Notes under the pieces: model-generated
The model's input: the letters and a program-made list of their open reading frames with translations, nothing else
Databases searched by the model: none
Told to the model about the DNA's origin: nothing
Assembly (NCBI RefSeq): GCF_007830265.1
Contig: NZ_VLKE01000001.1
Location: 2,666,001-2,730,000, forward strand
Length of the DNA: 64,000 nt
Reading direction: 5' to 3'
Source: Micromonospora olivasterospora
GTDB taxonomy: Bacteria; Actinomycetota; Actinomycetes; Mycobacteriales; Micromonosporaceae
Program-made: the position numbers and the translations under genes
In this document: one piece after another, positions 1 to 11,264 of the stretch
Layout of the letters: each line of letters begins with the position of its first letter
Numbering within the stretch: position 1 is the stretch's first letter

Positions 1-123
1 GCGGCAGTGGACACGGCGGGAGCGCGGTGGTCGCGCTGGCTGGGCACGCCTCCGGTGCCGTCGTGGTTCAGCTCTCGAAGACCGGGAAGAGTGGTCGCCC
101 GGTTGCCGACTCGCGGTGACTCC

Positions 124-480
124 TCACGCTGGCACCGATGCCGCCGGGTCCGCCGAGGTCATCAGTCGGTGGCTGGGGTTGCCCGATGTGAGATAGACGA
201 GCTGTTGCCCGGTGAGCGCACGGGAGGACCGGCAAGCCCCAAGCATGGGGGCGGTGTCCGCCGTGCCCGAGCAGATGACCCCCACGCCAGCCGCTACCGC
301 AGTCCGGGTCAGGTCAAAACCGGCACCTGGGAAGGGGGTGGTGGCCGCCGTGGTCGTGCCGGCCACCCAGGAGTCGACGCCGTAGCCGGTCGTGGTCAGG
401 TCAAATGCGCCGCTGTGGCGGTGTCCGCCGGGGGCCGGGTCCGCGACACGAGAGCCAACAAATCTGCCAAGATCGAAACT
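124..480 (-). pseudogene. C-terminal fragment of an unidentified protein
   Basis: An open frame on the minus strand ends in TGA at 124 and stays open back to about 495, where it meets the transposase remnant. Third codon positions are mostly G or C, which supports former coding. Nothing in it is recognised: it is rich in Thr, Ala and Gly and has no clear membrane segment or catalytic motif. It probably lost its 5' end to the adjacent insertion-sequence debris. It could also be chance open frame in GC-rich DNA, so confidence is low. Confidence 0.3.
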
Positions 481-724
481 AGGTTGTGCCCTGGTTTAGA
501 GGTCGCGCAGATAGGTCAAGATCATGGGCGCCGGGCGCGCGGACCCGGTCACCGCCGCGGCGTTCGCGCAGCCGGGATTCCTGCTGGGCGGTCCACGGGT
601 CGGCCAGTTCAGCGATCAGCTTGCCCAGCCTGCGCCGTGGGATGCCGGTACAGATACGATGAGAAAGGCAGTGCGGGCCCATCTTGACGTCACAATCATG
701 ATCGTCCCGCACGGCCGTTTCCAT
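479..724 (-). pseudogene. IS5-like transposase, N-terminal remnant
   Basis: The translated frame contains the segment TGIPRRRLGKLIAEL, then QQESRLRERRGG and RAPGA. This resembles the helix-turn-helix N-terminus of actinobacterial IS5-type DDE transposases, in which a QESRLRERRGG-like stretch precedes the catalytic domain. After RAPGA the similarity stops and the frame closes at 479, so the whole DDE catalytic domain is gone. It is a degraded insertion sequence, in keeping with the decayed character of the left edge. The family call is from recognition of the motif only. Confidence 0.5.
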
Positions 725-740
725 GATCGAAGCGGATCAG

Positions 741-1346
741 TCAGCTATCGCGCACTTCCGTCATCCAGCGCGTACGCGGCGGTAACGAGGCTGAGTTTTC
801 GGAGCCGTCCGGTATGTCTTCCGTCATCCAGCGCGTACGCGGCGGTAACGAGGCTGAGTTTTCGGAGCCGTCCGTTATGTCTTCCGTCATCCAGCGCGTA
901 CGCGGCGGTAACGAGGCTGAGTTTTCGGAGCCGTCCGGTATGTAAGGTATCCGAGACAGACCGGGGACAGGCTGTTCCCGGGCCCAGTTGCCGGCCTGCA
1001 TGGCGTTGTCGTCTTCGGTCGTGGTGGTCAGATGCGAGTACTGCTGCATGCTCTGGTTGAGCTTGTCCAGGCCCTGCTGGACCTTCCGCCAGCCGGCCAG
1101 CCACATCTTGACGGCCTCAAGGAACCGCGGCGAGGCCGTGTCGCTCGTCCACGATTTGATCAGCGCCTCGGTTGCGGCCACGACGTTCCGGTGGCTGTCA
1201 CTGGCCTCGGTCTGGGCCTGAGCGAACGCCTTGACCATGCCGGTGATGGTCGCCTCGTCGGCCATCAGGCCGAACTCGCCACCCACGACCCGGTGCGGTG
1301 GACCTGCCCAACCGGATTCACCAGGCAATCTGTTGGGTGTTGTCAT
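741..1346 (-). CDS. WXG100-like protein with triplicated C-terminal repeat
   Basis: This 201-residue protein begins at an ATG with AAGGAG five bases upstream. Residues about 28-115 resemble a WXG100 (ESAT-6-like) helical hairpin: two long amphipathic helices flank a turn reading SWTS, so the usual WxG is WTS here. The C-terminal third is a 21-residue unit (core NSASLPPRTRWMTED) present three times, encoded by the 63-bp DNA repeats. WXG100 proteins are normally about 100 residues and are exported by type VII secretion; no ESX component is visible nearby. The upstream gene overlaps its start by ATGA, so the two are translationally coupled. Export is inferred, not shown. A non-secreted helical protein of the mobile element is the main alternative. 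Confidence 0.6.
   Translation of the reverse strand: MTTPNRLPGESGWAGPPHRVVGGEFGLMADEATITGMVKAFAQAQTEASDSHRNVVAATEALIKSWTSDTASPRFLEAVKMWLAGWRKVQQGLDKLNQSMQQYSHLTTTTEDDNAMQAGNWAREQPVPGLSRIPYIPDGSENSASLPPRTRWMTEDITDGSENSASLPPRTRWMTEDIPDGSENSASLPPRTRWMTEVRDS
755..943. repeat. Three tandem 63-bp repeats inside the WXG100-like gene
   Basis: Copies start at 755, 818 and 881 and differ at essentially one base (GGTATGT in copies one and three, GTTATGT in copy two). The unit length is a multiple of three, so each copy adds 21 residues without breaking the frame. Near-identity implies recent amplification. Confidence 0.95.
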
Positions 1347-1582
1347 AATGACTCCTTGTCTGTCATTCGGCGGCTGTCGCGCCGGAAGGTCCGTGACGTG
1401 GTCGCGCCCGCCACGTCCGTCGGGTGGGTCGGGCCGCGGCGGCAGCAGCCGGGCCGGGACTCCGGGTCGGGGTGCCGCCAGGCCAGCGCGGCCTGCTGTT
1501 CCGCCGCGTACTGGCGGATCTGCCTCCTGGTCTGGGACAGGTAGCGGAAGGGGCCAGCCGCCGGAAAGGGTCTGGTGCTCAC
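1343..1582 (-). CDS. Small protein coupled to the WXG100-like gene
   Basis: A 79-residue frame starting at GTG ends in TGA that overlaps the ATG of the WXG100-like gene (ATGA), so the two are probably co-translated. Codon third positions are about 90 percent G or C, supporting a real gene. The protein is Arg-rich, with QTRRQIRQYAAEQQ near residues 17-30, possibly helical. A Cys-Cys pair and several prolines follow. No family is recognised. Esx genes usually come as pairs, and this sits where a partner would, but it does not look like a WXG100 protein. The start has only a poorly spaced AAGGGA. Confidence 0.45.
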   Translation of the reverse strand: MSTRPFPAAGPFRYLSQTRRQIRQYAAEQQAALAWRHPDPESRPGCCRRGPTHPTDVAGATTSRTFRRDSRRMTDKESL

Positions 1583-1706
1583 ATCCCTTACACGGCTGTG
1601 AGCCGGAAAGGGTTGACCGGTACCGGGATCGAGACTGTTCGCACGGCTGATATGCCCCTAAAGCCCCCTAGCCCGTCCGATCGACAAGTCGATCTATGGT
1701 GCGGGA

Positions 1707-2246
1707 ATGATCATGAGGGAGGGGATCGGCCGTCGCCGGCCGCGCAGGTGGTTGCTGTACCTCGCCGCCGGCCTGGCGCTGTGCACCGGAGCGCCGGCCG
1801 CCGCTGGCGTGGGCTGGACAACGGCGAGGACGTACGAGGCGGACCAGGGCCAGCCGTCGCCGGACAGTGCCGCAAACGTCTTCATGCTGGCCGTGTCGAC
1901 GGGCGAGGAAATTGGGCTGCGATCAGCACTGGCACCGCAGCGCCGTGACGAGCTTCTCAACGAGTGGCGAGGCATCCGGCGGGACATCACCCGAACCGAC
2001 CCGCAGCCGTCGAAGGTCAGCACGGGTGTCTTCGTCGTCGAGCACCAGGACGACGACCGCGCCCAAGTCGTGACCGACGTTCAGGCAGTGCGGTGGGGCG
2101 AGGGGTTTAGCGGGTCGATCACCGGCACTCCGCGCCCGTGGCGGTTCGAGGTGCACCGCGACGGTGGCGGGTGGCGCGTGTGGGCCGTCGACCCGCATCC
2201 GTGGTGCGGTGGGCACGTCCGCGCCAGCGCCTGCCAGCAGCCGTAG
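1707..2246 (+). CDS. Membrane-anchored or secreted protein of the element
   Basis: This is a 179-residue protein. An Arg-rich N-terminus is followed by a single hydrophobic segment at about residues 15-37, which fits a signal anchor or signal peptide. The remaining domain, roughly residues 45-170, has alternating charged and hydrophobic stretches and ends in a Trp/Cys-rich tail. It resembles small NTF2-like exported proteins seen in actinobacterial conjugative elements, but that is an impression, not a match. A second ATG lies two codons in. The gene faces away from the WXG100 pair and converges on the minus-strand small gene at 2263. Confidence 0.55.
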   Translation: MIMREGIGRRRPRRWLLYLAAGLALCTGAPAAAGVGWTTARTYEADQGQPSPDSAANVFMLAVSTGEEIGLRSALAPQRRDELLNEWRGIRRDITRTDPQPSKVSTGVFVVEHQDDDRAQVVTDVQAVRWGEGFSGSITGTPRPWRFEVHRDGGGWRVWAVDPHPWCGGHVRASACQQP

Positions 2247-2262
2247 AGCCAACCTAGCCTCA

Positions 2263-2523
2263 TCAGGAGCCCGCGCGCTGCCGGTCGGAGCCAGCCCGTT
2301 GAGCGGGGCGAAGACCGGCCAGCCGAACGAAGATCTCCCGCTTGTCCACCGCAGTGCCGCGGCTGTCGAGGACGTATCCGGTCAGCCAGGCCCACCCTTG
2401 ATAGGTGGGCTTGGGACACACCGAGATGACCCGAAACAGGAAACGCTGGCTCACGAACTGCACCGACGCCTCCCGAGTGATCCACAGCTCTTGACCGGGC
2501 GCCGGGGGCCGAAGTTCTGTCAT
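2263..2523 (-). CDS. Small protein, family A copy 1
   Basis: The protein has 86 residues. The chosen ATG at 2523 has GAGGAG nine bases upstream; the GTG at 2541 would place that ribosome site inside the gene. It shares a core with the protein at 45324-45608: both have TR-x-ASVQF, then FRVI, PTY-x-GW-x-WL-x-GY, and IFV followed by AGLR. A hand count over the ungapped 43-residue block gives about 26 identities. The Trp/Tyr-rich beta-type pattern suggests a small beta-rich fold. Function is unknown. It is divergent from the GntR gene at 2729; the second copy is divergent from an XRE gene. No signal peptide or membrane segment is seen. Confidence 0.65.
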   Translation of the reverse strand: MTELRPPAPGQELWITREASVQFVSQRFLFRVISVCPKPTYQGWAWLTGYVLDSRGTAVDKREIFVRLAGLRPAQRAGSDRQRAGS

Positions 2524-2668
2524 GGTGCCGCGTCTCCTCACCGCCTAGCCCTGCCCTGCCCGGCTAGGTCCGGGGAGCCCAGCCGGGCAGGGAGTACCGC
2601 CGCACCGGGGCGGGTTCGGGTCCTCCACGGCCAGCACAGCGGGATAACCGCACCGTACCCACGCTGGT

Positions 2669-2690
2669 CTACATACGTCTAGGTACGTAG
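2669..2690. promoter_or_regulatory. Imperfect palindrome upstream of GntR gene
   Basis: A 22-bp imperfect palindrome with outer arms CTAC/GTAG lies between the divergent small gene and the GntR regulator. It is AT-richer than its surroundings. GntR proteins usually bind such sites and often repress their own promoter, so it is a candidate operator. That role is inferred. Confidence 0.4.
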
Positions 2691-2728
2691 AAGGATGAGG
2701 CTGATCGTGTCGAGACTTCTACCGTCAA

Positions 2729-2980
2729 GTGGTGGAGTTCGACCCGGATGCCAGCATCGAGCACGGCGCGCCCCTGCCGCCCTACCGCCAACTGGCGGGC
2801 ATCCTCGCTGCCCGGATCGGACGCGGTGACTGGCAGCCGAACCGGTCGATCCCGTCAGAGTTGCGTCTCGTTCAGGAGTACGGGGTGGCCCGCGCTACGG
2901 TGCGGCGTGCCGTCGCCGTATTGGTGGATCAGGGCGTGCTGTTTGTGGTGCCGCAGCGCGGAACATTCGTGAAGCCGTAG
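2729..2980 (+). CDS. GntR-family transcriptional regulator (DNA-binding domain only)
   Basis: An 83-residue protein consists almost entirely of a GntR winged helix-turn-helix: PPYRQLAGILAARI at residues 18-31, IPSELRLVQEYGVARATV at about 46-63, then the wing with GVLFVVPQRGTF. There is no effector-binding C-terminal domain. Such minimal GntR proteins are typical of actinomycete integrative elements (KorSA-like) and repress transfer or integration genes. The start is one of two successive GTG codons, neither with a good ribosome site. The palindrome at 2669-2690 may be its operator. The tRNA-derived site and integrase remnant lie just downstream. Confidence 0.8.
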   Translation: MVEFDPDASIEHGAPLPPYRQLAGILAARIGRGDWQPNRSIPSELRLVQEYGVARATVRRAVAVLVDQGVLFVVPQRGTFVKP

Positions 2981-3075
2981 AGGGATAGCCCTCGATGCCT
3001 GCTCAAGATCATCGGGCACAGATCCGGCACAACTGAGACCGAAAACCCGTGTAAAACGTCGAAAGACGCTGAGTG

Positions 3076-3093
3076 CTCCGACCCTGGTCGGAG
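3076..3093. terminator. Short hairpin downstream of GntR gene
   Basis: CTCCGACC and GGTCGGAG face each other across 2 nt, or as a 7-bp stem with a 4-nt loop. No T-run follows, so termination is only possible. Otherwise the stretch 2981-3140 shows no gene. Confidence 0.3.
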
Positions 3094-3140
3094 GCCAGAT
3101 CTGCCCGATTCCGGATGATCTTTACCCGGCCTGTGGCATT

Positions 3141-3168
3141 AGGGGTTCAAGTCCCCTGGGCTCCACCA
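3141..3168 (+). other. tRNA 3'-end fragment: attachment site (att) of an integrated element
   Basis: The 28 bases form an intact T-arm (AGGGG, TTCAAGT, CCCCT), a 7-nt acceptor 3' strand and ACCA. The sequence before it does not make an anticodon arm or 5' half, so this is not a working tRNA. Such 3' copies are left when an element integrates into a tRNA gene. U at position 70 would allow the G3:U70 pair of tRNA-Ala, but identity is not proven. Confidence 0.75.
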
Positions 3169-3211
3169 TCCAAGCTCCCTACCTGCGGTTTTTCATCGCG
3201 CTTGATCGACT

Positions 3212-3229
3212 AGTACAACGTCAGTACAA
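3212..3229. repeat. Direct repeats, possible integrase arm-type sites
   Basis: AGTACAA occurs at 3212-3218 and 3223-3229, 11 bp apart (about one helical turn), between the att core and the integrase stop codon. This is where arm-type integrase sites usually sit. The role is inferred from position. Confidence 0.4.
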
Positions 3230-3230
3230 A

Positions 3231-3366
3231 TCAGTTCTGATCTTGGCCTAGCGCGGACCGTAGGACGCCCCCGACGATGCCACGGGGCCGGTCCCGCTTC
3301 GGCCACCAGTGCACGTACGTCTCCAGCGTGATCCGCAGCGTCTTGTGCCGGAGCATCGACGGCAGA
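3231..3366 (-). pseudogene. Tyrosine recombinase (integrase), C-terminal remnant
   Basis: The minus strand encodes about 45 residues ending at a TGA at 3231. They include LRHKTLRITLETYVHWW, the integrase C-terminal block with the catalytic His (LGHKT-like) and the nucleophilic Tyr. About 350 residues that should precede are missing: the sequence changes to host DNA at about 3366, where the alpha/beta hydrolase starts on the other strand. The remnant reads towards the att site about 60 bp away, the usual layout for site-specific integrases. It is a deletion scar of an element that once extended to the right of the att site. Confidence 0.75.
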
Positions 3367-4245
3367 ATGTCCAGTATGGAATTTACCGTCGACGTCCAGC
3401 ATCCGTACCGCCTGTGGGCACGCGCCGTCGGCCCCGTCGACGCCCCGCCGCTGCTTCTCGTGATGGGGGCGAACGCCAGCGGACTGACCTGGCCGACGGC
3501 CCTGGTCGACCGGCTCGCCGCCCGGCACCGGGTCATCGTCTACGACCACCGGGACGCCGGCCGTTCCACCTGGGCGTTCGACGAGCATCCGTACGACGTC
3601 AAGGACCTGGCCGAGGACGCGGTCGCGGTGCTCGACGCGGCCGGTGTGGCGCGGGCCCACGTGGTCGGCATGTCTCTGGGCGGGATCCTGGTCCAGTTGC
3701 TCGCCCTCGACCATCCCGACCGGCTGCTCACCGCGACCGCGTTCTGCACCGCCGCGCTCGGCACCGCCTGGGGAGACGGTTCCGCCCTTCCCGACCCCGA
3801 TCCCCGGCTGCTGGAACTCTGGACCTGCCTGGCCGACGAGCGGGACCGCGAGGCGGAACTGGACTTCCGGGTGGAGCACTGGCGGATCCTCAACGGCGAC
3901 GTGCTTCCCTTCGACGCGGCGTACTTCCGCGCGATGGAGGAAGCCTGCATGGACCACGCCGGGACGCACCGCAACCCGGCCGCGCACGCCCGCGCCGGCC
4001 TGGACGGGCTGGAGCGGGGCGCGGAGTTGGCCGGGATACGCGTGCCGTTCCTGGTCGTCGAGGCCCCGGAGGATCCCATCAACCCGCCGCCCCACGCCCC
4101 CCACCTGGCCGGACTGATCCCGTCGTCGCGGCTGGTCACCATCCCGGGGATGGGACACGCCCTGACCGCGGAGGTGCTGGAGCCGCTGGCCGGGGCGGTG
4201 CTGGAGCACACGGCCGGCGGCGGTGCGAGTGCGGGGCGGCGGTAA
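3367..4245 (+). CDS. Alpha/beta hydrolase
   Basis: This roughly 290-residue alpha/beta hydrolase resembles the RdmC-like methylesterase group. The oxyanion-hole region reads VMGANASG, the strand-4 segment is VIYDHRDAGRST, the nucleophile elbow is GMSLGG, the acid lies in VVEAPEDPI, and the catalytic His is in GMGHAL near the C-terminus. ATG at 3367 or 3376 is possible, neither with a strong ribosome site. Its start lies exactly at the end of the antisense integrase remnant, so its original promoter may have been replaced by the deletion. Substrate unknown; cytoplasmic. Confidence 0.85.
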   Translation: MSSMEFTVDVQHPYRLWARAVGPVDAPPLLLVMGANASGLTWPTALVDRLAARHRVIVYDHRDAGRSTWAFDEHPYDVKDLAEDAVAVLDAAGVARAHVVGMSLGGILVQLLALDHPDRLLTATAFCTAALGTAWGDGSALPDPDPRLLELWTCLADERDREAELDFRVEHWRILNGDVLPFDAAYFRAMEEACMDHAGTHRNPAAHARAGLDGLERGAELAGIRVPFLVVEAPEDPINPPPHAPHLAGLIPSSRLVTIPGMGHALTAEVLEPLAGAVLEHTAGGGASAGRR

Positions 4246-4322
4246 CCGGAAATCAACGTCCCCCGACGGAAGCGCGACGGACCCCCGACAGGGCCGACCG
4301 GGCCGCACGTTAGCGTCGGGGT

Positions 4323-5309
4323 GTGAGCACCGGAAATCCGCGCGTCCTGCCCGTCGACGGCGGCATCGCCGAAGCCGCCTCCGTCCTGCGCGCCGGGGGG
4401 CTCGTCGCGTTCCCCACCGAGACCGTCTACGGGCTGGGCGCCAACGCCCTGGACGCCCGCGCGGCGGCCCGGATCTTCGAGGCCAAGCAGCGGCCGAGCT
4501 TCGACCCGCTGATCACGCACCTGGCCGACGCGGCCGACCTGACGCCCCTGGTGGGGGCGGTGCCGCCGGCGGTGGCCGAGCTGGCCGCGCGGTTCTGGCC
4601 GGGGCCGCTCACGTTGATCGTGGACCGTCCCGCCGCGATTCCGCCGATCGTCACCTCGGGGCTGGAGACGATGGCCGTGCGGGTGCCGGACGAGCCGTCC
4701 GCGCGGGCGCTGATCGCCGCGGCCGGGGTGCCGGTGGCGGCGCCCAGCGCCAACCGGTTCGGTCAGTTGAGTCCCACCCGCGCCGAGCACGTGGTGGCCG
4801 GGCTGGGTGCGGCGGTCGACGTGGTGCTCGACGGCGGGCCGACCCGGTGTGGCATCGAGTCGACGATCGTCGACGCCAGGGAGGGGCAGCCGGTGGTGCT
4901 CCGGCTGGGCGCGCTGCCCGTGGAGGCCCTGGTCGAGGCGGTCGGCCCGGTGACCGTACGCCCGGGCAGCTCGGGCCAGCCGGTGGCGCCCGGCACGCTG
5001 GCGGCGCACTACGCCCCGCGTACGCCGCTGCGGGTCGTCGCGGGGGCGGAGTCGGCGGCCGGCGGCGGCGGCCGACGGGGTCTGCTGGCCTTCCGGGAGC
5101 GGCCGGTGGGTGGTGCCTGGGCGGCGGTCGAGGTGCTCTCGCCCGAGGGCGACCTGACGGTGGCCGCCGCCCGGCTGTTCGACGCCCTGCACCGGCTGGA
5201 CGCGGCCGGGGTGACCGAGATCGTGGCCGAGCGGGTCCCGGACGTCGGGGTGGGGCGGGCCGTGAACGACCGGCTGGGCCGGGCGGCCGCCACCTGGCAC
5301 CAGGACTGA
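4323..5309 (+). CDS. L-threonylcarbamoyladenylate synthase, Sua5 type
   Basis: The enzyme makes threonylcarbamoyl-AMP from threonine, bicarbonate and ATP for the t6A modification of tRNAs reading ANN codons. The 328-residue length is that of the two-domain Sua5 form: a YrdC domain at about residues 10-200, with FPTETVYGLGANA, KQRPSFDPL and APSANRFGQLSPT, then a linker and a C-terminal Sua5 domain. The segment SSGQPVAPGTLAAHYAPRTPL marks the linker typical of Sua5. GTG start. The 77 bp upstream contain no gene. It is followed by the truncated CBS gene. Confidence 0.93.
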   Translation: MSTGNPRVLPVDGGIAEAASVLRAGGLVAFPTETVYGLGANALDARAAARIFEAKQRPSFDPLITHLADAADLTPLVGAVPPAVAELAARFWPGPLTLIVDRPAAIPPIVTSGLETMAVRVPDEPSARALIAAAGVPVAAPSANRFGQLSPTRAEHVVAGLGAAVDVVLDGGPTRCGIESTIVDAREGQPVVLRLGALPVEALVEAVGPVTVRPGSSGQPVAPGTLAAHYAPRTPLRVVAGAESAAGGGGRRGLLAFRERPVGGAWAAVEVLSPEGDLTVAAARLFDALHRLDAAGVTEIVAERVPDVGVGRAVNDRLGRAAATWHQD

Positions 5310-5440
5310 CTGTGCGCGGGCGAGCCGCCGGGGCGCCGCTGGCGCCAGGGGCGACGACCGGGCGGAGCGCAGCGCATGGGACGCCGGGGTCGGGGTAGGA
5401 GGAACGGCGACAACTCTCCCGGAAGTGAGGTGTGCTGCCG

Positions 5441-5581
5441 ATGCCGACCGCGCGCGACATCATGACGAGTGACGTGGCCTGCGTACGCGAACAGGACGAC
5501 CTGCGGACCGCCGCCCGGCAGATGGCCCGGCTGGGAGTCGGCTCGCTGCCGATCTGCGGCGACGACAACCGGCTCAAGGGC
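5441..5581 (+). pseudogene. CBS-domain protein, truncated
   Basis: The reading frame starts like a complete two-CBS protein (ARDIMTSDVACVREQDD, ARLGVGSLPIC) but after about 46 residues, at NRLKG, it runs into unrelated sequence. CBS proteins of this type have about 140 residues and would continue with a TDRDIV segment and a second CBS motif. The break falls right before the hairpin at 5590-5640 that serves the opposite gene, suggesting a deletion. The ATG has GTGAGG ten bases upstream. An intact relative is at 15331-15756. Confidence 0.7.
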
Positions 5582-5589
5582 GGGCGGTG

Positions 5590-5640
5590 GGACACGGGCG
5601 CGCGCACCTCACGGCAGGAGGCGCGCGCCCGACCGTGTTC
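5590..5640. terminator. Long GC-rich hairpin between CBS remnant and MBL gene
   Basis: A perfect 10-bp stem (GGGCGCGCGC at 5596-5605 with GCGCGCGCCC at 5621-5630) has further pairing outside it (ACACGG with CCGTGT). It lies just after the stop codon of the minus-strand MBL gene and probably ends that transcript. There is no T-run. Confidence 0.5.
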
Positions 5641-5646
5641 CGGGCG

Positions 5647-6504
5647 TCAGGGGTGGCGGCGTACGTGGACCTCGGCGGGCGGGTTGAGGCGGTCGATGTC
5701 GCCCACCACCGGCGGGGCGAGGGCAACCGTCTCGCCCCGGGCGATGGCGCGCACCCGGTCGCCGAACCCGCGCCGCCGGATCTCGGCCAGGAAGTGGCCC
5801 AGCGGGGACCGGAACACCGGGTAGTCGTCGTAGTGGATCGGCAGGGTCAGCCGGGGCCGGATCAGCTCGGTCAGGTCGGCGCCCTGGCGGGCGTCCATGG
5901 TGAGCAGGATGCCGGCGATCCTGGTGCCGCCGAGATGGACCAGCATGGCGTCGATGTCCGGGTAGCGCCGCGGGATCTCGGCGAGCATCGGCCGGTTGAG
6001 GGTGTCCCCCGTGACGTACAGCCGGAACCCCGGGCAGCCCGGCCGCTCCAGGTCGATCATCGTGCCCATCACGTCCGGCAGCAGCCAGTCGATGATGCCG
6101 GGCCCGTGCCGGCCGGGCATCGAGGTCAGGCGCAGGGTCTCGCCGTCGCGGCGCATCTCCCGCGTACGCCAGGTGGGCAGCCCCTCCGCCGCCCGGAACC
6201 CCCAGCGGCGCAGCTTCCGCTCGGCCGAGGGGGTGGTGACGATGGGCAGTTCCCGGTCGAGTTCCCGCCTGGCCACCCGGTCGAAGTGGTCGCCGTGCAG
6301 GTGGGAAAGGACCACCGCGTCCAGGGCCGGCAGCTGGGCGATCCCCAGCGCCGGGTCGGTGCGGCGGCGCGACCACAGCCCCTTGCCCAGGTACGCCCGC
6401 TGCCCCCGGTGCAGGAAGTTCGGGTCGGTGAGCAGGGTGAACCCGCCGAGCCGCAGCACGGTGGTGGCGGTGCCGATGAACGTGACACTGGGCTGCTCCG
6501 TCAA
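5647..6504 (-). CDS. MBL-fold metal-dependent hydrolase (UlaG-like)
   Basis: This 285-residue metallo-beta-lactamase-fold protein has the metal motif LSHLHGDHFD at about residues 77-86. Further ligands are in SMPGRHGPG and VTGDT, and the C-terminal HYDDYPVF follows. This matches the UlaG/YhfI-like branch that hydrolyses lactones or phosphoesters; the substrate cannot be read off. The start is TTG at 6504, chosen because GGAGGT lies six bases upstream and an ATG further up (6549) has no such site. It is convergent with the CBS remnant and probably ends at the hairpin 5590-5640. The P-type ATPase lies upstream on the same strand. Confidence 0.88.
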   Translation of the reverse strand: MTEQPSVTFIGTATTVLRLGGFTLLTDPNFLHRGQRAYLGKGLWSRRRTDPALGIAQLPALDAVVLSHLHGDHFDRVARRELDRELPIVTTPSAERKLRRWGFRAAEGLPTWRTREMRRDGETLRLTSMPGRHGPGIIDWLLPDVMGTMIDLERPGCPGFRLYVTGDTLNRPMLAEIPRRYPDIDAMLVHLGGTRIAGILLTMDARQGADLTELIRPRLTLPIHYDDYPVFRSPLGHFLAEIRRRGFGDRVRAIARGETVALAPPVVGDIDRLNPPAEVHVRRHP

Positions 6505-6526
6505 CTTTCCACCTCCGGGTGAGGCG

Positions 6527-11059
<4,533 letters not shown>

Positions 11060-11156
11060 CGCCGGCCGGGCTTCCCGGTGCCGTTGCTCCCGCCGTACGC
11101 CATCTCGCCTCCCACGCTCGGTTCCGGCGGCCTGCCTTCCCGGCCGGGCGTCCGTT

Positions 11157-11199
11157 ATGCCCCCTGTCCAGGGGGAAGTTTCCGTCGACCGTGGGGCAT
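11157..11199. promoter_or_regulatory. Palindromes between the P-type ATPase and a divergent small gene
   Basis: ATGCCCC at 11157-11163 and GGGGCAT at about 11193-11199 are inverted, and CCCCCT/AGGGGG form a second palindrome at 11160-11175. They lie in the divergent intergenic region and could be an operator for a metal- or stress-sensing repressor. This is inferred from position only. Confidence 0.3.
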
Positions 11200-11264
11200 G
11201 GACGGGGCCGGCGGTGGAACCCGGACGAGGTCATCACCAGCGCGGACGAACCGGGGAGGCCGGG

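Noticed and set aside
7-687. A plus-strand 226-codon frame at the left edge
   Set aside because: It overlaps two better-supported minus-strand remnants, has no ribosome site and encodes Arg/Gly-rich sequence without a domain.
755-943. The three 63-bp repeats as a CRISPR array
   Set aside because: The units are contiguous without spacers, keep a reading frame and no cas gene is near.
2707-2728. GTG at 2707 with a strong ribosome site (AAGGATGAGG) as the GntR start
   Set aside because: It is in another frame; the frame closes without GntR similarity, so the weaker GTG at 2729 is kept. A frameshift cannot be excluded.
3141-3168. A functional tRNA gene
   Set aside because: Only the T-arm and acceptor 3' strand are present; the preceding bases form neither an anticodon arm nor a 5' acceptor strand.
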